Assembly (NCBI RefSeq): GCF_035594125.1
Contig: NC_087155.1
Location: 1,874,931-1,938,930, forward strand
Direction: 5' to 3'
Length of the DNA stretch: 64,000 nucleotides
Origin: Scylla paramamosain
Taxonomy: Eukaryota; Arthropoda; Malacostraca; Decapoda; Portunidae
In this document: positions 11,064-22,545 of the stretch, piece by piece
How the letters are laid out: each line of letters opens with the position of its first letter
How positions within the stretch are numbered: the stretch's first letter is position 1
Position numbers and translations under genes: made by a program
The notes under the pieces: generated by a model
The model's database searches: none
What the model was told of the DNA's origin: nothing
What the model saw: the letters and a program-made list of their open reading frames with translations, nothing else

Positions 11064-11169
11064 AACAGAAGGTAAGTTACTAAGAAAAGGTGTCAAGTCG
11101 AGTGCCTGGAACGTAGTGAGGGTAAGAGAGTTGGTGTTCGTGAGGATAAACGGCTACTGAGATAAAATT

Positions 11170-11600
11170 CACATGAATTACGTACTTGTTTGATGGAGAC
11201 GTGGAAGTGTGATGGAGTGAGTGACTTTACTATGGAAAATGGGAATAGAATTAAGTGCTTGTAAAGATGTGTTGGAGTTTGTATGTAGTACGCAGTTATT
11301 CAATGTTGATATAGTAGTGTGAGTGAAAGTAGCTATAACTTAGATAACGGGAGGAGAGATAGTGTTCTTAAAAATGAGAGGACACGGTGTTAAAATTTGC
11401 AAGTTGTACGCTGTTATTTGATAGAGATACAAGAGTGTGAATGTGGGAGTGTCTTGAAGGTAGAAAATGGGAATAGAGCTGAATGTTCGTAAAGATGAGG
11501 GGGACACTATGCTAACATTTAAAAGTAGTACGCAGTCATTATATACATGTAAGAGTGAGACTGAGTGTTTTTGACATAGAAAACAAAGAGAAAATTAAGT
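11170..11600 (+). repeat. About 120-bp diverged tandem array, 4 copies
   Basis: Each unit contains GTACGCAGTTATTYAATG-like sequence (near 11179, 11288, 11407 and 11529), then AAGAGTGTGAGTG, then a GAAAATGGGAATAGA block. Spacing is about 109-122 bp. An old array with no coding signal. Confidence 0.8.
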
Positions 11601-12094
11601 GATTCTGTGTTTTATAACTTTCCTATCCCCAGTATGTCATTGTATAATGCAAGAAAAATAACGTAGATATAAATATAGATACACATAAGACCCTAAAAAA
11701 AATAACACTATAATTACACCTATATATCTAAAATGTACTCCACTTTCAATTAACAAACTGAAACTATTCTAAAAGATGACGGGAATACTACTTTCCAAGA
11801 TTCGTGCCTGTGTAGCCATCTGACGGAGGAGTGGGGCGCGTGAGGCAGTTATCACACTCGTAGCAAAACTGTGGAAATACTGGAGAGCTCTGTAGCGGCG
11901 CAACGAGAAGTGGCTGTAGTTGATGGCAGCAGGAGTGTGCTTCACGCCATAGAGGAGGAGAGTACAGGGTGTTAGCTGGTAAAAACGAGTTTGATGGAGC
12001 GGAGTTATGTGGGTAGTAGATATGTAAGAGGGAGGTGCTGATAACGGAGTGTAGAGAGCAGGTGTTCGCTTTTTAGTACATCTTGAGGGAGGAA
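11601..12094. other. No gene recognised
   Basis: A minus-strand frame of 119 codons (11769-12128) has no recognisable domain and runs into LINE B sequence, so it is unlikely to be a gene. Confidence 0.4.
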
Positions 12095-12615
12095 AGTGGC
12101 GTTCAGATATACGTAAAAGATGTAACAAGGCTGATGCAGACTAGGTACTTGGGGTTACGTTGCTGAAAGGGACGAGAAGTAACGGATTCAAGTTTGACTG
12201 CGTTAGATTTTAGAAGGGAGAAAAGTGGCGTTCTGATATGCGTAAGGGATATGACAAGGCTGATGCAGATTAGATACTTGGGGTTACGTTGCTGAAAAGA
12301 ACGAGAAGTAACGGATTCAAGTTTGATTATAGTTTAGATTTTAGAAGGGAGAGGGACAGATTCGTACATAAATAGACTGGTAAATGACTGGAATAAGAGT
12401 ACATTCCGTAATCACGTTATTTGTGCTGAGTCAATAAGGGAGTTTCAAATATTACGTATAGATTTATATCCATAAATCTATACGAATGATAAATGATACA
12501 GTATGGTTAATGGTGAGTATGATAAGTGGATAGAGGTATGTATGTTATATGCTTTTCACAGGGACTGCCACGTGTAGACTTACTGACTCTTTGCAGCTTC
12601 CCTTATGTTCTGTAT
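12095..12615 (+). mobile_element. LINE B 3'-end fragment with internal 129-bp duplication
   Basis: The right half (12365-12615) follows the LINE B tail: TGGTAAATGACTGGAATAAG (the VVDEWN region), TGCTGAGTCAATAAGGGAGT, then GGGACTGCCACGTGTAGAC and CTTTGCAGCTTCCCTTATG at the 3' end. Upstream, 12095-12350 is a direct tandem duplication with a 129-bp period: AGTGGCGTTC at 12095 and 12224, ACAAGGCTGATGCAG at 12125 and 12254. All frames are broken. Confidence 0.75.
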
Positions 12616-12727
12616 CTACACTACTTGCTTGTGCGCTGATGAGAAGAACATAAGAAGTGGCGAGTGTGTGTTACAGTATCCAAGGTGTTCAGCATATCCA
12701 GTGCAGTACTTCCTTGGTATACTAAAT

Positions 12728-12935
12728 GACTTGTCGCGACGCCGTTTGAACATGTACTTGTGAAAATAAAACAGGGAAAGTTTTCTGAAAGATGTTTGGA
12801 AAAATTGCCTTCTACCACGGCGCCATTTGGACGTAAACTGGTGAAAAAAAAGAAATAAAAAGATGAAGGAGAAGCTTGAAAAATTAACTTCCGCGTCACA
12901 ATTTGGAGGTGAAGTGGTGATAGAAGAAAAACCCT
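12728..12935 (+). repeat. Short diverged tandem repeat, about 75-83 bp, 3 copies
   Basis: GACGCCGTTTGAAC (12734), CGGCGCCATTTGGAC (12817) and CGCGTCACAATTTGGAG (12891) are each followed by a GTGAAAA-rich segment. Confidence 0.6.
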
Positions 12936-12957
12936 ATTGCGTGAAAAAAAGAAAAAA

Positions 12958-13925
12958 GAATAATGGTTAACCCTTGCATTAGGGAGGTGGACAGATTAGG
13001 GGTGAGAGACAAGTAAAAAAAGTTTTGTGCAGCGAGGAGGGGAGGCATGCAGTTTGCAACATCAGATCACTTAGCGTGAAAATAACGAAAGAAGATAGCA
13101 AGAGATGCAACACTGCGGCGATGAAAAAGAGGCTGAAGGTACGAGTGGAAACCTCCCCCACCCATACATGTGAAGCATACTTCATACATGGACGGATAAG
13201 GCTCCTGTACAGAGTTAGCTGCTGAGGGTGTGAGAAAAATTGGCTGAGACGACTCAGAACGCCTAACTTCATAGAAGCTGTTTTGGCTAGGGATGAGATG
13301 TGAAGTTTCAAGTTTAGATTACTACGAAAGGGCAGAACGAGGATGTTTAGTGCAAATAGAAGAGGGGGACAGTTAAGTGTCGTTGAAAAAAAAAGGGATA
13401 GTTGTCTGGAAGGTTGTGTCAAGCACATAGGAATTGGAGGAATTGAGTTGTTAATGCACTGAACAACATTAAGTTTGCTCTGCCCAGTGAGATATTTTAG
13501 AGAGATCAGAAGTCAGGCGTTTCGTGGCATAAGTTGTGTACCTCCTGAATGGTTGGACATCTACAAAAAGATATGGAGAAGTGCAGGGTGGTATCATCAG
13601 CGTAGGAGTGGATAAGAGTGGATAGATAATTGATAAACAATAGGACAGGACAGAACCGTGAGCAACACCACTGTTAATAGACTTAAGAGAAGAACAGTGA
13701 CCATCTACCACAGCAACAATAGAACGGTCAGGAAGGAAACGAGAAGTTACAGGTTAGAAGCCGTAGGAGGGTAGTTTGGAAATCAAAGCTTTGTGCCAGA
13801 CTAACAAATGCTCTTGATATGTCTAAGTTAACAGCGAAAGTTTCACCAAAATCTCTAATAAAAGAGGATGACCAAGACTCAGTAAGGAAGGCCAGATCGC
13901 CACGGAATCCATGCTACCTAAATAA
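12958..13925 (-). mobile_element. LINE A fragment, truncated at both ends, degenerate
   Basis: On the minus strand this covers the RT region from just before motif A to the C-terminal part. The order matches 26440-27530, but there are several stops, frameshifts and small deletions. The YADD region is near 13590 (GTATCATCAGCGTAGGAGTG on the given strand). The RT 3' UTR is missing. It is older than the copies at 22.5, 24.4 and 48.3 kb. Confidence 0.85.
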
Positions 13926-14059
13926 ATCTTCAAGACAAATATAGAATAGGCTTTAAAATAATGGGACCTGTAGCCAAGGAAAGAGAGGAGATAAGGGCGC
14001 CCCTGGAACACAAGGCACTAGGGCACGTGTTTGCTGTCATCAGGTTCATCAACAATACC

Positions 14060-14880
14060 AAACAACACTACCCGAATCCCGTCGCTATGACGTGGAGAGA
14101 GTTGCGTCATGTTTAACCAACTCAGAATTTATATTGCTAACTTGCTTTCTTTTGCTCTCTTTATATTTCCAGTCTTTTATTAAACTTATACGTATTTTTT
14201 TCAATATATATTATAGCAGTGTGAACATTATTATTTAGAAAGTAGAGAGAGATGTCATGGTTCAGTCAACTCAGAATTTATATTAGGTACTAATTTCTTT
14301 TTATTTTCTGTTTATTTATTTATTTTTTTTTAGTTGTAGCTTAAATGTATTTTATACATCCTGTATCATAGTAGTTTAATTTTACTTATTTATTTATTTA
14401 TTTATTTTATTCTTTTTTTTACTAAAGGAATGTGCCAAGAAAGAGATTCATAGTTTAGTCAACTCAGAACCTATATTGTTTACTCCATTCCTTCTTCTCT
14501 TTTGATATAATTATTCTTTTTATGAAATTTCAGCATATTTTTTTTTTTTCACTCTTGCTTCTGTAACGTAGCAATATGAATTATTATTTTGTTTTGAGAA
14601 TGTAGAAGGAAATTGTCTTAGTTAACTTAAAACTTATATTACTTTATTTCCTATTTCCTTTTCATAGTTTTAGTCTTTTCTTAATGTTCTATGTATTTTA
14701 TCACTCCTGCTTTTGTAAGAGAACAGATGGAATTTTTCCTAAAAGAACGTTAATACAAGTAAGATAATTTTTCTTCTTTTGTATTACAGTGATTATTCAG
14801 ATTCCTACGTATTTAACTCACTAGTGACTTTACATTATATTAAAATATTCATCCTGTGTTACATTTATGAAGTAGAAGGA
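14060..14880 (+). repeat. AT-rich diverged tandem array, about 150-190 bp, 4-5 copies
   Basis: AGTCAACTCAGAATTTATAT-like anchors lie near 14115, 14263, 14458 and 14620. Each is followed by T-rich sequence, a CACTCYTGCTTCTGTAA-like block and GAATTATTATTTTG. Unit lengths vary through T-tract expansion. Confidence 0.75.
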
Positions 14881-14983
14881 GAGGACGTGGAGGAGGAGGA
14901 GGAAAAATGTTACAGTACGAGTTTTTTTTCTTGTTTCTAATCTGTAGATGTATTTGTCTTCCTTATTGTTTCTATAATTTTAG

Positions 14984-16305
14984 TGTAGTGCTGGGAAATT
15001 AATTATGTATATTTCTATTTTTTTTTTTTTCCTAGGCTAAGGCCCATGTAATGTGCGAGGATGACCAGAATCTCAGTACCATGTGACTAACCCCCCCCCT
15101 TCCCCTCCTCTCCTCAGTGTCCTTTTGTCCTTGCTTTTCCCCCCCCCCTCTCAGCGTCACTGTGTTGACCACTTCTATAACAAATTTACCCCGTGAATAA
15201 ACGTAATTTCTCCTGCTTGGCCAGGTTATAGAGGCGAATTTTTCACCTAATCCCAGAGAATGGGGAGCCCTTAATACGATAAAATTAGTTCTATAATGGT
15301 AAGGTCTTAAACTAGCTCAAACAAATCCCAGATAATTACGCCGCGCCAATGAGGTTGACGAATCTGATAAATCTTCTTTGCTTCGCCGTCCTGTTACCCC
15401 TGTTGCTACGCAAGCCGGGAAGAGATACCAGACTTTGACTAATTCCCTAATTGATTTCAAAAGTCCATTGAATTAAACTTCTTAAAGTAACAACTATAAA
15501 GTAAACAGTAACTTAATTATTCATATTTTTCATCCCTGAACTCACAACCTAGTCGCCCCCCCCCCACTAAAAAACAAAATTATAACTCTTAATAAATTTC
15601 CCCATTGGAAACCTTTATCCTTAGTTTCCCGCCGATTTCCTCACAAGCAAAGCGAGTCTCTCTCGGATTCTCCTCAGTCTCTCTCGGATTCTCCTCAGTC
15701 TCTCTCGGATTCTCCTCAGACTCTCTTGGATTCTCCTCAGATATTCCTGTTGATAAACCAGTGTTCTGAGTGGATAGATATTCGCATTTTTTTTTTTCTT
15801 TTTTTTTGTTGGTTTTCTCCACGGGACTAGTGAAACCACCTGGTTCGAGATCACCGTGTGAGACTGTCCTCAGGTCTATACATACTTTTTGGGTATATAT
15901 TTGTTATTTATTTATTTATTCTCTGGTCTCCCCCGCAACTCAGTAGTCGCGAAAATATCTCCATCGTAGTTTTTATGTAATTGAAGAATTCGCTACCATT
16001 TATTTTGTATTTCTGAATTATGTAACTGAAGGGTACGCTACCATTTATTTTGTATTTCTGAATTATGTAACTGAAGAGTACGCTACCATTTATTTTGTAT
16101 TTCTGAATTATGTAACTGAAGAGTACGCTACCATTTATTTTGTATTTCTGAATTCCTTTCTTTTTATTATTATTATTCGGTTTATTCCATTATCAATTAA
16201 AAATCTATAAAAGTGTCAATATTTGTATTTCTCTTAATCCAGTGATAGGATTTAGTAATTATCGTGTACCACAAGGGAACATCACACCCCTTAGAGGGCA
16301 CTAAA
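14984..16305 (+). repeat. 5' LTR, about 1.32 kb
   Basis: By eye I see two substitutions relative to the 3' LTR (15313 T versus 18870 C; 16268 A versus 19803 G). Other differences are homopolymer lengths and one extra 21-bp minisatellite unit at 15655-15735 (TCTCTCGGATTCTCCTCAG units, four here and three in the 3' LTR). A 45-bp tandem repeat of four units (CTGAAGAGTACGCTACCATT and so on) spans about 15975-16155. Unusually, it contains internal minisatellites. Confidence 0.93.
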
Positions 16306-16306
16306 C

Positions 16307-16325
16307 TGGTGGCAGCGGTGGGATT
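16307..16325 (+). promoter_or_regulatory. Primer-binding site, tRNA-Leu
   Basis: TGGTGGCAGCGGTGGGATT is, from knowledge of eukaryotic tRNA-Leu genes whose acceptor 3' end reads CCCACCGCTGCCA plus added CCA, the reverse complement of 19 nt at the mature tRNA 3' end. It starts one base after the LTR, the standard location for priming minus-strand cDNA synthesis. Confidence 0.85.
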
Positions 16326-16472
16326 TATTTCGCGACTAACCGAAAGAGGTGGAGACTGGAAATAATTGTAAATGTTGAAGGTGATGATGATGCCAAGCGA
16401 GACATTCAAAGGAGGGCGTGCACGTGCATGGTGGTGAGCAGGTGATGATTGGAGAGGCACAGAACGTTCAGG

Positions 16473-16660
16473 ATGGAGGAGGAGGAGGAGCAGGAGTCTT
16501 TGTGTATAGAAAGGAGAAAGAAGGAGGATAGGAGTAATAAGTAATAATGCAAGGAGAATGGAGGAGGAGGAGGAGCAGGAGTCTTTGTGTATAGGAAGGA
16601 GAAAGAAGGAGGATAGGAGTAATAAGTAATAATGCAAGGAGAAAGGAGGTGGAGGAGGAG
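16473..16660 (+). repeat. 86-bp purine-rich tandem repeat inside the LTR element
   Basis: ATGGAGGAGGAGGAGGAGCA starts at 16473 and again at 16559, followed by GAGTCTTTGTGTATAG and TAAGTAATAATGCAAGGAGA. A third partial unit ends near 16660. It occupies the position where gag-pol would normally begin. Confidence 0.88.
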
Positions 16661-16735
16661 TAATGAATAACAATGATTAAGAGGAAAACCAGAGGAGGAG
16701 AAATAGTAATGAACTATAATTTTTTTTCTTGAGTA

Positions 16736-17848
16736 ATGACAAAACATGCACATGAGCTTTCTGGCCACCTGGGTCAGAAAAAGACAATTAAAAAGGCCGA
16801 AGAATTGTTTTACTGGTGTAATCTCAAGTTTGACGTAACCCAGTACGTAAAGAATTGCCTTACCTGTCAAAGATTTAAAACCTCTCCAGGGTTACAGCAG
16901 CCTTATCAGGAATTACCTTCAGTAGAGAAGCCCTTAGATAGGATAGGTATAGACCTGAGGGACATAATTGCAGGCAGTGGTGGCTACCGATATGTGTTGA
17001 CTATCGTAGATCACTTTAGCTGATTTGTGAAGTTCTATCCACTCAAAAACAAACTATCAGAGGGAATTGTAGAGGCGCTGCAGCAGTACATTACCGACTT
17101 CGGGACTCCTCATTCCATCGTCCTGGACAACGGGGGCGAGTTCACCTCCCAGATCTTCCAACAATTCTGCCAGCAACACCTCATCACCCTCTGTTACACC
17201 ACTCCCTACCACCCGCAAAAGGGAACGCCATCACCGAACGACTCCATCGCACGCTCAAATCCATCTTGGCTTCCATGTGCCGAGGTTACCCGCTACGGTG
17301 GCCTCGCCTACTCCCTGTGTGTCAGGCCACTATGAATGCCGCCGTCCATACCAGTATCGCCCAACAACCTTTCTTCGCGTTTTTCTCCCGGCATGCGCCC
17401 CGAGTGGTGGGTGCCAGGCTACCCGCAGTTGATGGTGACAAGCAAGACGTGGATGTGGTCCGCCGGCTGATCCGGGAAACACACGAGAAAATGACTCGGA
17501 AATACCGTAATGCGGCCAACAGGAAACGCAAGGAGCAGAAGGTAGACATTGGGGCGTTGGTGTGGGTGAAGCGAGAAACTACAGAGTCAGGAGTGTGTAA
17601 GAAACTGTGTGTTCGTTGGGACGGCCCATAAGGTGGTGGAAGTTTTAAGAGGAGGCGGTGGTTATGTGGTGAAAGACCCTTTCTCGGGAAAGATGGTGCA
17701 AAGAGCGGCAGAAAAGATCAAACAGTTTCACAGTGAGGAAGAGTACGTAGTTGCGGCTCAAGACACAGTGTTCCAACCTGATATAGAAACTGAAATGTTA
17801 CCGCCTAGAGTGCGTAACCGTCCCAGACGCTATATTGAGGAATGTTAA
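16736..17848 (+). pseudogene. Ty3/gypsy integrase pseudogene
   Basis: Integrase would insert the element's cDNA into the host chromosome. In order one sees the zinc-binding HHCC module (HELSGH, then CLTC), the catalytic core with the first Asp in IGIDLRDI and the second in IVLDNGGEF, the Glu in NAITERLHRTLK, and a C-terminal GPY/F-type end (KLCVRWDGP). The frame is broken by an in-frame TGA at 17021-17023 after DHFS (a CGA-to-TGA change is likely), by a frameshift near 17216-17222 after YHPQ, and by another near 17610-17630. The frame ends at 17848. Upstream pol domains are missing. The element cannot encode its own enzymes. Confidence 0.9.
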
Positions 17849-18537
17849 TGTCGCTGGAAGAACGGTATAGAAAAGAGCAGAGTGCTTGGGGTAAATAGAG
17901 TCCTCCCCCCTTACTTTTGCATGGTCTGGCTGGACTGGTTGTAATGAATCGTGGTATGACGGGTATGGGTACTATGTGAGAGGTGATGTAAGAATTTGAG
18001 AAGGAATAAGGAACCACTTTAATTCGCAGACTACTACTGCACTCGACAACCCGTTCGGGCCATACTGTGGTGGATTACTTCAGGACGTGGCGAGCGCTTC
18101 GCGTAATCATCTGTAGTATCTCGTGGTATGAGTGAATGTGTGGATGAGTAAATGACTGTCCGAGTGGAAGGAACCGAGTACTGGGGTGGCCGAATCTCGT
18201 TTCAGAGAGTGACGGAGTGACTTAAGGTTAAGTCCTCACACCACAGGAGGTCAAGAGGCTGGTTGGGGTGAAATTTCTTTTTCTTTTTCCTTGAGATGAG
18301 AGAAAGAGCCGAGTTATGTCTCCAAGGGACATTGTGGTGATATGGCCCACAAGCCATTGTATGGGAGAGAAGGTCAGAGTTATTTCCCGACAGAGATCAC
18401 GTGCAGTTCGTCAGCCTGGCTTGGTTGTGTGTTGGTGAGGGGAGGTTCTAATTACTCGGATGTGAAGGTGTTATTTTGTTTTTTTTGTTAAGGAGAAAAG
18501 AGAGAGGTGAAAAATTCTAAAACGGATGAAAGGCTCG
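17849..18537 (+). other. Non-coding 3' internal region of the LTR element
   Basis: No env-like or other frame was recognised. A purine run at about 18490-18513 is the only polypurine-tract candidate, but it lies some 25 bp before the 3' LTR instead of touching it, so this is tentative. Confidence 0.5.
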
Positions 18538-19840
18538 TGTAGTGCTGGGAAATTAATTATGTATATTTCTATTTTTTTTTTTTTTTCCTAGGCTAAGGCC
18601 CATGTAATGTGCGAGGATGACCAGAATCTCAGTACCATGTGACTAACCCCCCCCCCTTCCCCTCCTCTCCTCAGTGTCCTTTTGTCCTTGCTTTCCCCCC
18701 CCCCCTCTCAGCGTCACTGTGTTGACCACTTCTATAACAAATTTACCCCGTGAATAAACGTAATTTCTCCTGCTTGGCCAGGTTATAGAGGCGAATTTTT
18801 CACCTAATCCCAGAGAATGGGGAGCCCTTAATACGATAAAATTAGTTCTATAATGGTAAGGTCTTAAACCAGCTCAAACAAATCCCAGATAATTACGCCG
18901 CGCCAATGAGGTTGACGAATCTGATAAATCTTCTTTGCTTCGCCGTCCTGTTACCCCTGTTGCTACGCAAGCCGGGAAGAGATACCAGACTTTGACTAAT
19001 TCCCTAATTGATTTCAAAAGTCCATTGAATTAAACTTCTTAAAGTAACAACTATAAAGTAAACAGTAACTTAATTATTCATATTTTTCATCCCTGAACTC
19101 ACAACCTAGTCGCCCCCCCCCACTAAAAAACAAAATTATAACTCTTAATAAATTTCCCCATTGGAAACCTTTATCCTTAGTTTCCCGCCGATTTTCCTCA
19201 CAAGCAAAGCGAGTCTCTCTCGGATTCTCCTCAGTCTCTCTCGGATTCTCCTCAGACTCTCTTGGATTCTCCTCAGATATTCCTGTTGATAAACCAGTGT
19301 TCTGAGTGGATAGATATTCGCATTTTTTTTTTCTTTTTTTTTGTTGGTTTTCTCCACGGGACTAGTGAAACCACCTGGTTCGAGATCACCGTGTGAGACT
19401 GTCCTCAGGTCTATACATACTTTTTGGGTATATATTTGTTATTTATTTATTTATTCTCTGGTCTCCCCCGCAACTCAGTAGTCGCGAAAATATCTCCATC
19501 GTAGTTTTTATGTAATTGAAGAATTCGCTACCATTTATTTTGTATTTCTGAATTATGTAACTGAAGGGTACGCTACCATTTATTTTGTATTTCTGAATTA
19601 TGTAACTGAAGAGTACGCTACCATTTATTTTGTATTTCTGAATTATGTAACTGAAGAGTACGCTACCATTTATTTTGTATTTCTGAATTCCTTTCTTTTT
19701 ATTATTATTATTCGGTTTATTCCATTATCAATTAAAAATCTATAAAAGTGTCAATATTTGTATTTCTCTTAATCCAGTGATAGGATTTAGTAATTATCGT
19801 GTGCCACAAGGGAACATCACACCCCTTAGAGGGCACTAAA
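18538..19840 (+). repeat. 3' LTR, about 1.30 kb
   Basis: Direct copy of 14984-16305 with one fewer 21-bp unit and the same four 45-bp units (about 19513-19690). It ends GGGCACTAAA immediately before TTAG. Confidence 0.93.
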
Positions 19841-19844
19841 TTAG

Positions 19845-21699
19845 TATTTTATTACACGAATTGAAAGTGCAGATTAATCAAAGTACAATAGTTTTTTCCA
19901 ACAGTGGAAGTGAAATTCTTATTTCCTACTCCCAGCCCAAGCAACGTCAGCCGTGGACGTCAGTCTGTGAGAGTAAGAGAAAGAAGGTGGGTATATCAGT
20001 CTCTCCGGTGGAAGCCTAGTGGCCCTCACCTGACAGACGAAAGCATTAACTATCCTGATTATCAAGGTCTGTCAAAGAAACAGGTAGAGGCATCTGTGAG
20101 GGTAAGAGAAAGTGTATCGAGAAGGTTTGTGAGAGGGAGAGGAGAAAATCTGTCTGTGAGAGAGGCATGAATTGACGGTCAGCCTGAGAGCATTACCTCG
20201 CCAGGCTCACCGTTTCCATCACATTGTCCTGCTTTATTAAACGTGGTGTTAGTATTTACTAATGCCAGTGTAGCCGTTTTCAATTTTTTAAACACTTTTC
20301 CAGCTCCGCACTTCGGGTTACGTAGACCAGACCCGAAGTCGTATTGGAAGTGTTGGTGAGAACTACCCCTCCCCAATAGCAGACCAGAGTGATATTTACC
20401 AGTCCTGTGCAACGGAAAGTTATGTTAGAAATATTAAAATGTACCAAAGTGTTCCTGTGCGAAAGAAAATTGTATAAATCCTCTAAATTAGTATATTTCG
20501 GCGTTCGAAATGCTGCGTTCGGGTGCGTTTTGGAAACTGCGCTTGCAGCCTGATGAGTTATGGTTTGTTTAAGGGCAGCCTCCACCGTCACTGACAGGTC
20601 CCAGTATTATTTTACTTTTTCTAGAGTCTCAACATGGCTTTCTTACCTTTATCAGATAGATCTTCTCATTGTGAGTAATTTGAACATCATGTACATCCAT
20701 CGCAAATTATTTATAATGATAGCAATTTTCAAAGATTAGTTAGGTTAAGTTAGCTTTAGTTTGGTCATGGGGTGCTATTTTTGATTGATATTGCTTCTAG
20801 AGCAAACACGATCATCATTCATTAATATGAGTGTAAAGAAAATATCAGCAGTACCATTATAAATCGCATTTATCAAAGTATTATAAAACCTCCCACTCGT
20901 CTCCTGGACGGCGATTCTTCTGGCCTCGACACAGGTGCGTGCACTTTCATTTTTTTAAGTAGCTAGATTTTCACGTTTCTTCTAATACTGTACACAGAGA
21001 AATAGCTAACACGTATCCACATGAACGTTCGTAAGAAACGCTCACTATTAACTATATTACAAGCCAAAATAGGTTCGCCCTTCGCCTCCGATCAAACCAC
21101 TCTCGCCATCGCTTCGAACATTAACATACAATCACAGATTTTTTCACTGTTACATGTTGCATGATGATTCTGAAGGTATGTATGGATAGAGCAACTTTTA
21201 TTTGGTTATTGCTGGAAGGAAAATGCAAAAGTAGGTCTAGTAAATGAGAAATAACAAAACCGCACCGTGCATGCAACCGTGGGATCTGTAGAACCAGATA
21301 CGACCGTGGGGCTTGCTGCTTCGCAATTACTAATACGACATTTAAAAAAAGCGGGCCATTGCATCTTGGCGCGCTGCCATAGGGTGAGGCGAGGGCCATC
21401 TCATTTTCACCTTTTCCAGCGCCTCGTTTGTGAATGTGCCTGACAGTTCCTCTGATGTCTTATAGTAGTAAAAGACAAGCAGTGTGGTAAGATGAAGCTT
21501 ACTGAAGATCCCACATCAGTACTCGAGGCCTCGCTACATCCTTGTGCTGGCCACGGGAACAAGTTCATGCAGGGCCGCTGGCTGAGGGAACTGAGCCAGG
21601 TAGGGCAGGTGGTGATATTACAGCGGTTCCGAGGATCTATTTATGGTGATGAGGATCTTATTTATGATTATAAAAACACAGGAGTGAGTGCAATGACTA
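19845..21699. other. No gene recognised
   Basis: An 88-codon frame at 19904-20170 is Arg/Ser-rich, with VRVRER and VRVRES repeated. It has no recognised domain. The rest (20180-21700) shows no repeat, coding or RNA structure I could support. Confidence 0.35.
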
Positions 21700-22545
21700 C
21701 AAACAATTAGCGTAACGTGAAATAAGTGTTCCAATGACTAGTTTGCGGTTGTTGCTTAGTCTGTGGATCAACAAGTGGCTAAATACACGACTTAGTGCTG
21801 CTTGAATACGATCAATTAGTGTGACGTGATATGTTACAATGACTAGCCTACGATTGTTACGTACGTATTCTGAGGATCGGCCAAAAATGGCTAAACTCTG
21901 CTTGCTTCTGATAGTATAAACATTCGACTAAGTTAGTGTTACGGGAGTGGTGTTGCATCATTACACTGGTGTATAGTGCTATAGTGAGCAGCAGTTTATG
22001 ATAGTTGGGTAATCTGTGGATCAGCAGGCAATGCCTAACTAAACACAGCTTACTTCTGATACTTTGAACATTGGACATAATGCAAGGAAGGAAAGAAGGA
22101 CGTAAGGTGTGTTAGTGGTCAGCTGGTTTTTTATTTACATTGGTTGAAATTATTGTTAGTTGTTTTGTGAGTTGTAAATGTTAGAGATTATTTACATCTA
22201 CTACAATACTCGTACAGTGTTATATTACTATAATGTTATGTGCGTTATTACAGTGTTTTTAAGATTGTTGCGTAGTCCTTGAACTAGCAAGAAATGTTTG
22301 AACAAACTTTACTTATGATATTCTAGACCTTTCTTCTGATAAGAGAAAAAAATGCCTACACAAACCTTGCTTCTGATAATATAAACTGATTACAGTGTTT
22401 TTTTTTTTTTATCGTTAGTGTTAAGTTAAATAGTGTTACAGTGCATAGGAGTGGATGGGTTAACGTGATCTGAAGAAAGAAAACCAAACAAACCTTATTT
22501 TCGTAATCCCTTCAACCCAATGCTACCTGGCTGAAGTGTTCTTAT
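21700..22545 (+). repeat. Diverged tandem array, units of about 140 bp, left part
   Basis: Phrases such as GTTAGTGTTACAGTG, GATAGTATAAAC, GACTAGCCTACGATTGTTAC and CTAAACACAGCTTACTTCTG recur with strong divergence. The last unit (22418-22543) matches the units at 24117-24400 and 27746-27850 beyond the LINE insertions. It also contains the dispersed repeat shared with 5290-5400. Confidence 0.65.

Larger units (their letters stand above)
14984..19840 (+). mobile_element. Ty3/gypsy LTR retrotransposon, internally deleted
   Basis: Two direct LTRs (14984-16305 and 18538-19840) flank only 2.2 kb of internal sequence holding a primer-binding site, an 86-bp purine-rich tandem repeat and a broken integrase. 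Gag, protease, reverse transcriptase and RNase H are absent. The four bases TTAG occur immediately outside both LTRs (14980-14983 and 19841-19844), consistent with a target-site duplication. The LTR ends are imperfect inverted repeats, TGTAGTGC and GCACTAAA (the canonical CA end is AA here). The integrase GPY/F-like end (KLCVRWDGP) supports Ty3/gypsy. Confidence 0.92.

Noticed and set aside
11769..12128. 119-codon minus-strand frame as a gene
   Set aside because: It overlaps LINE B sequence, has no recognisable domain and no start context.
18490..18513. Polypurine tract of the LTR element
   Set aside because: It is purine-rich but about 25 bp away from the 3' LTR, where a true tract should abut. 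Kept only as tentative.
19904..20170. 88-codon Arg-rich frame as a small gene
   Set aside because: No domain, no upstream signal, and duplicated VRVRE phrases suggest a local repeat.
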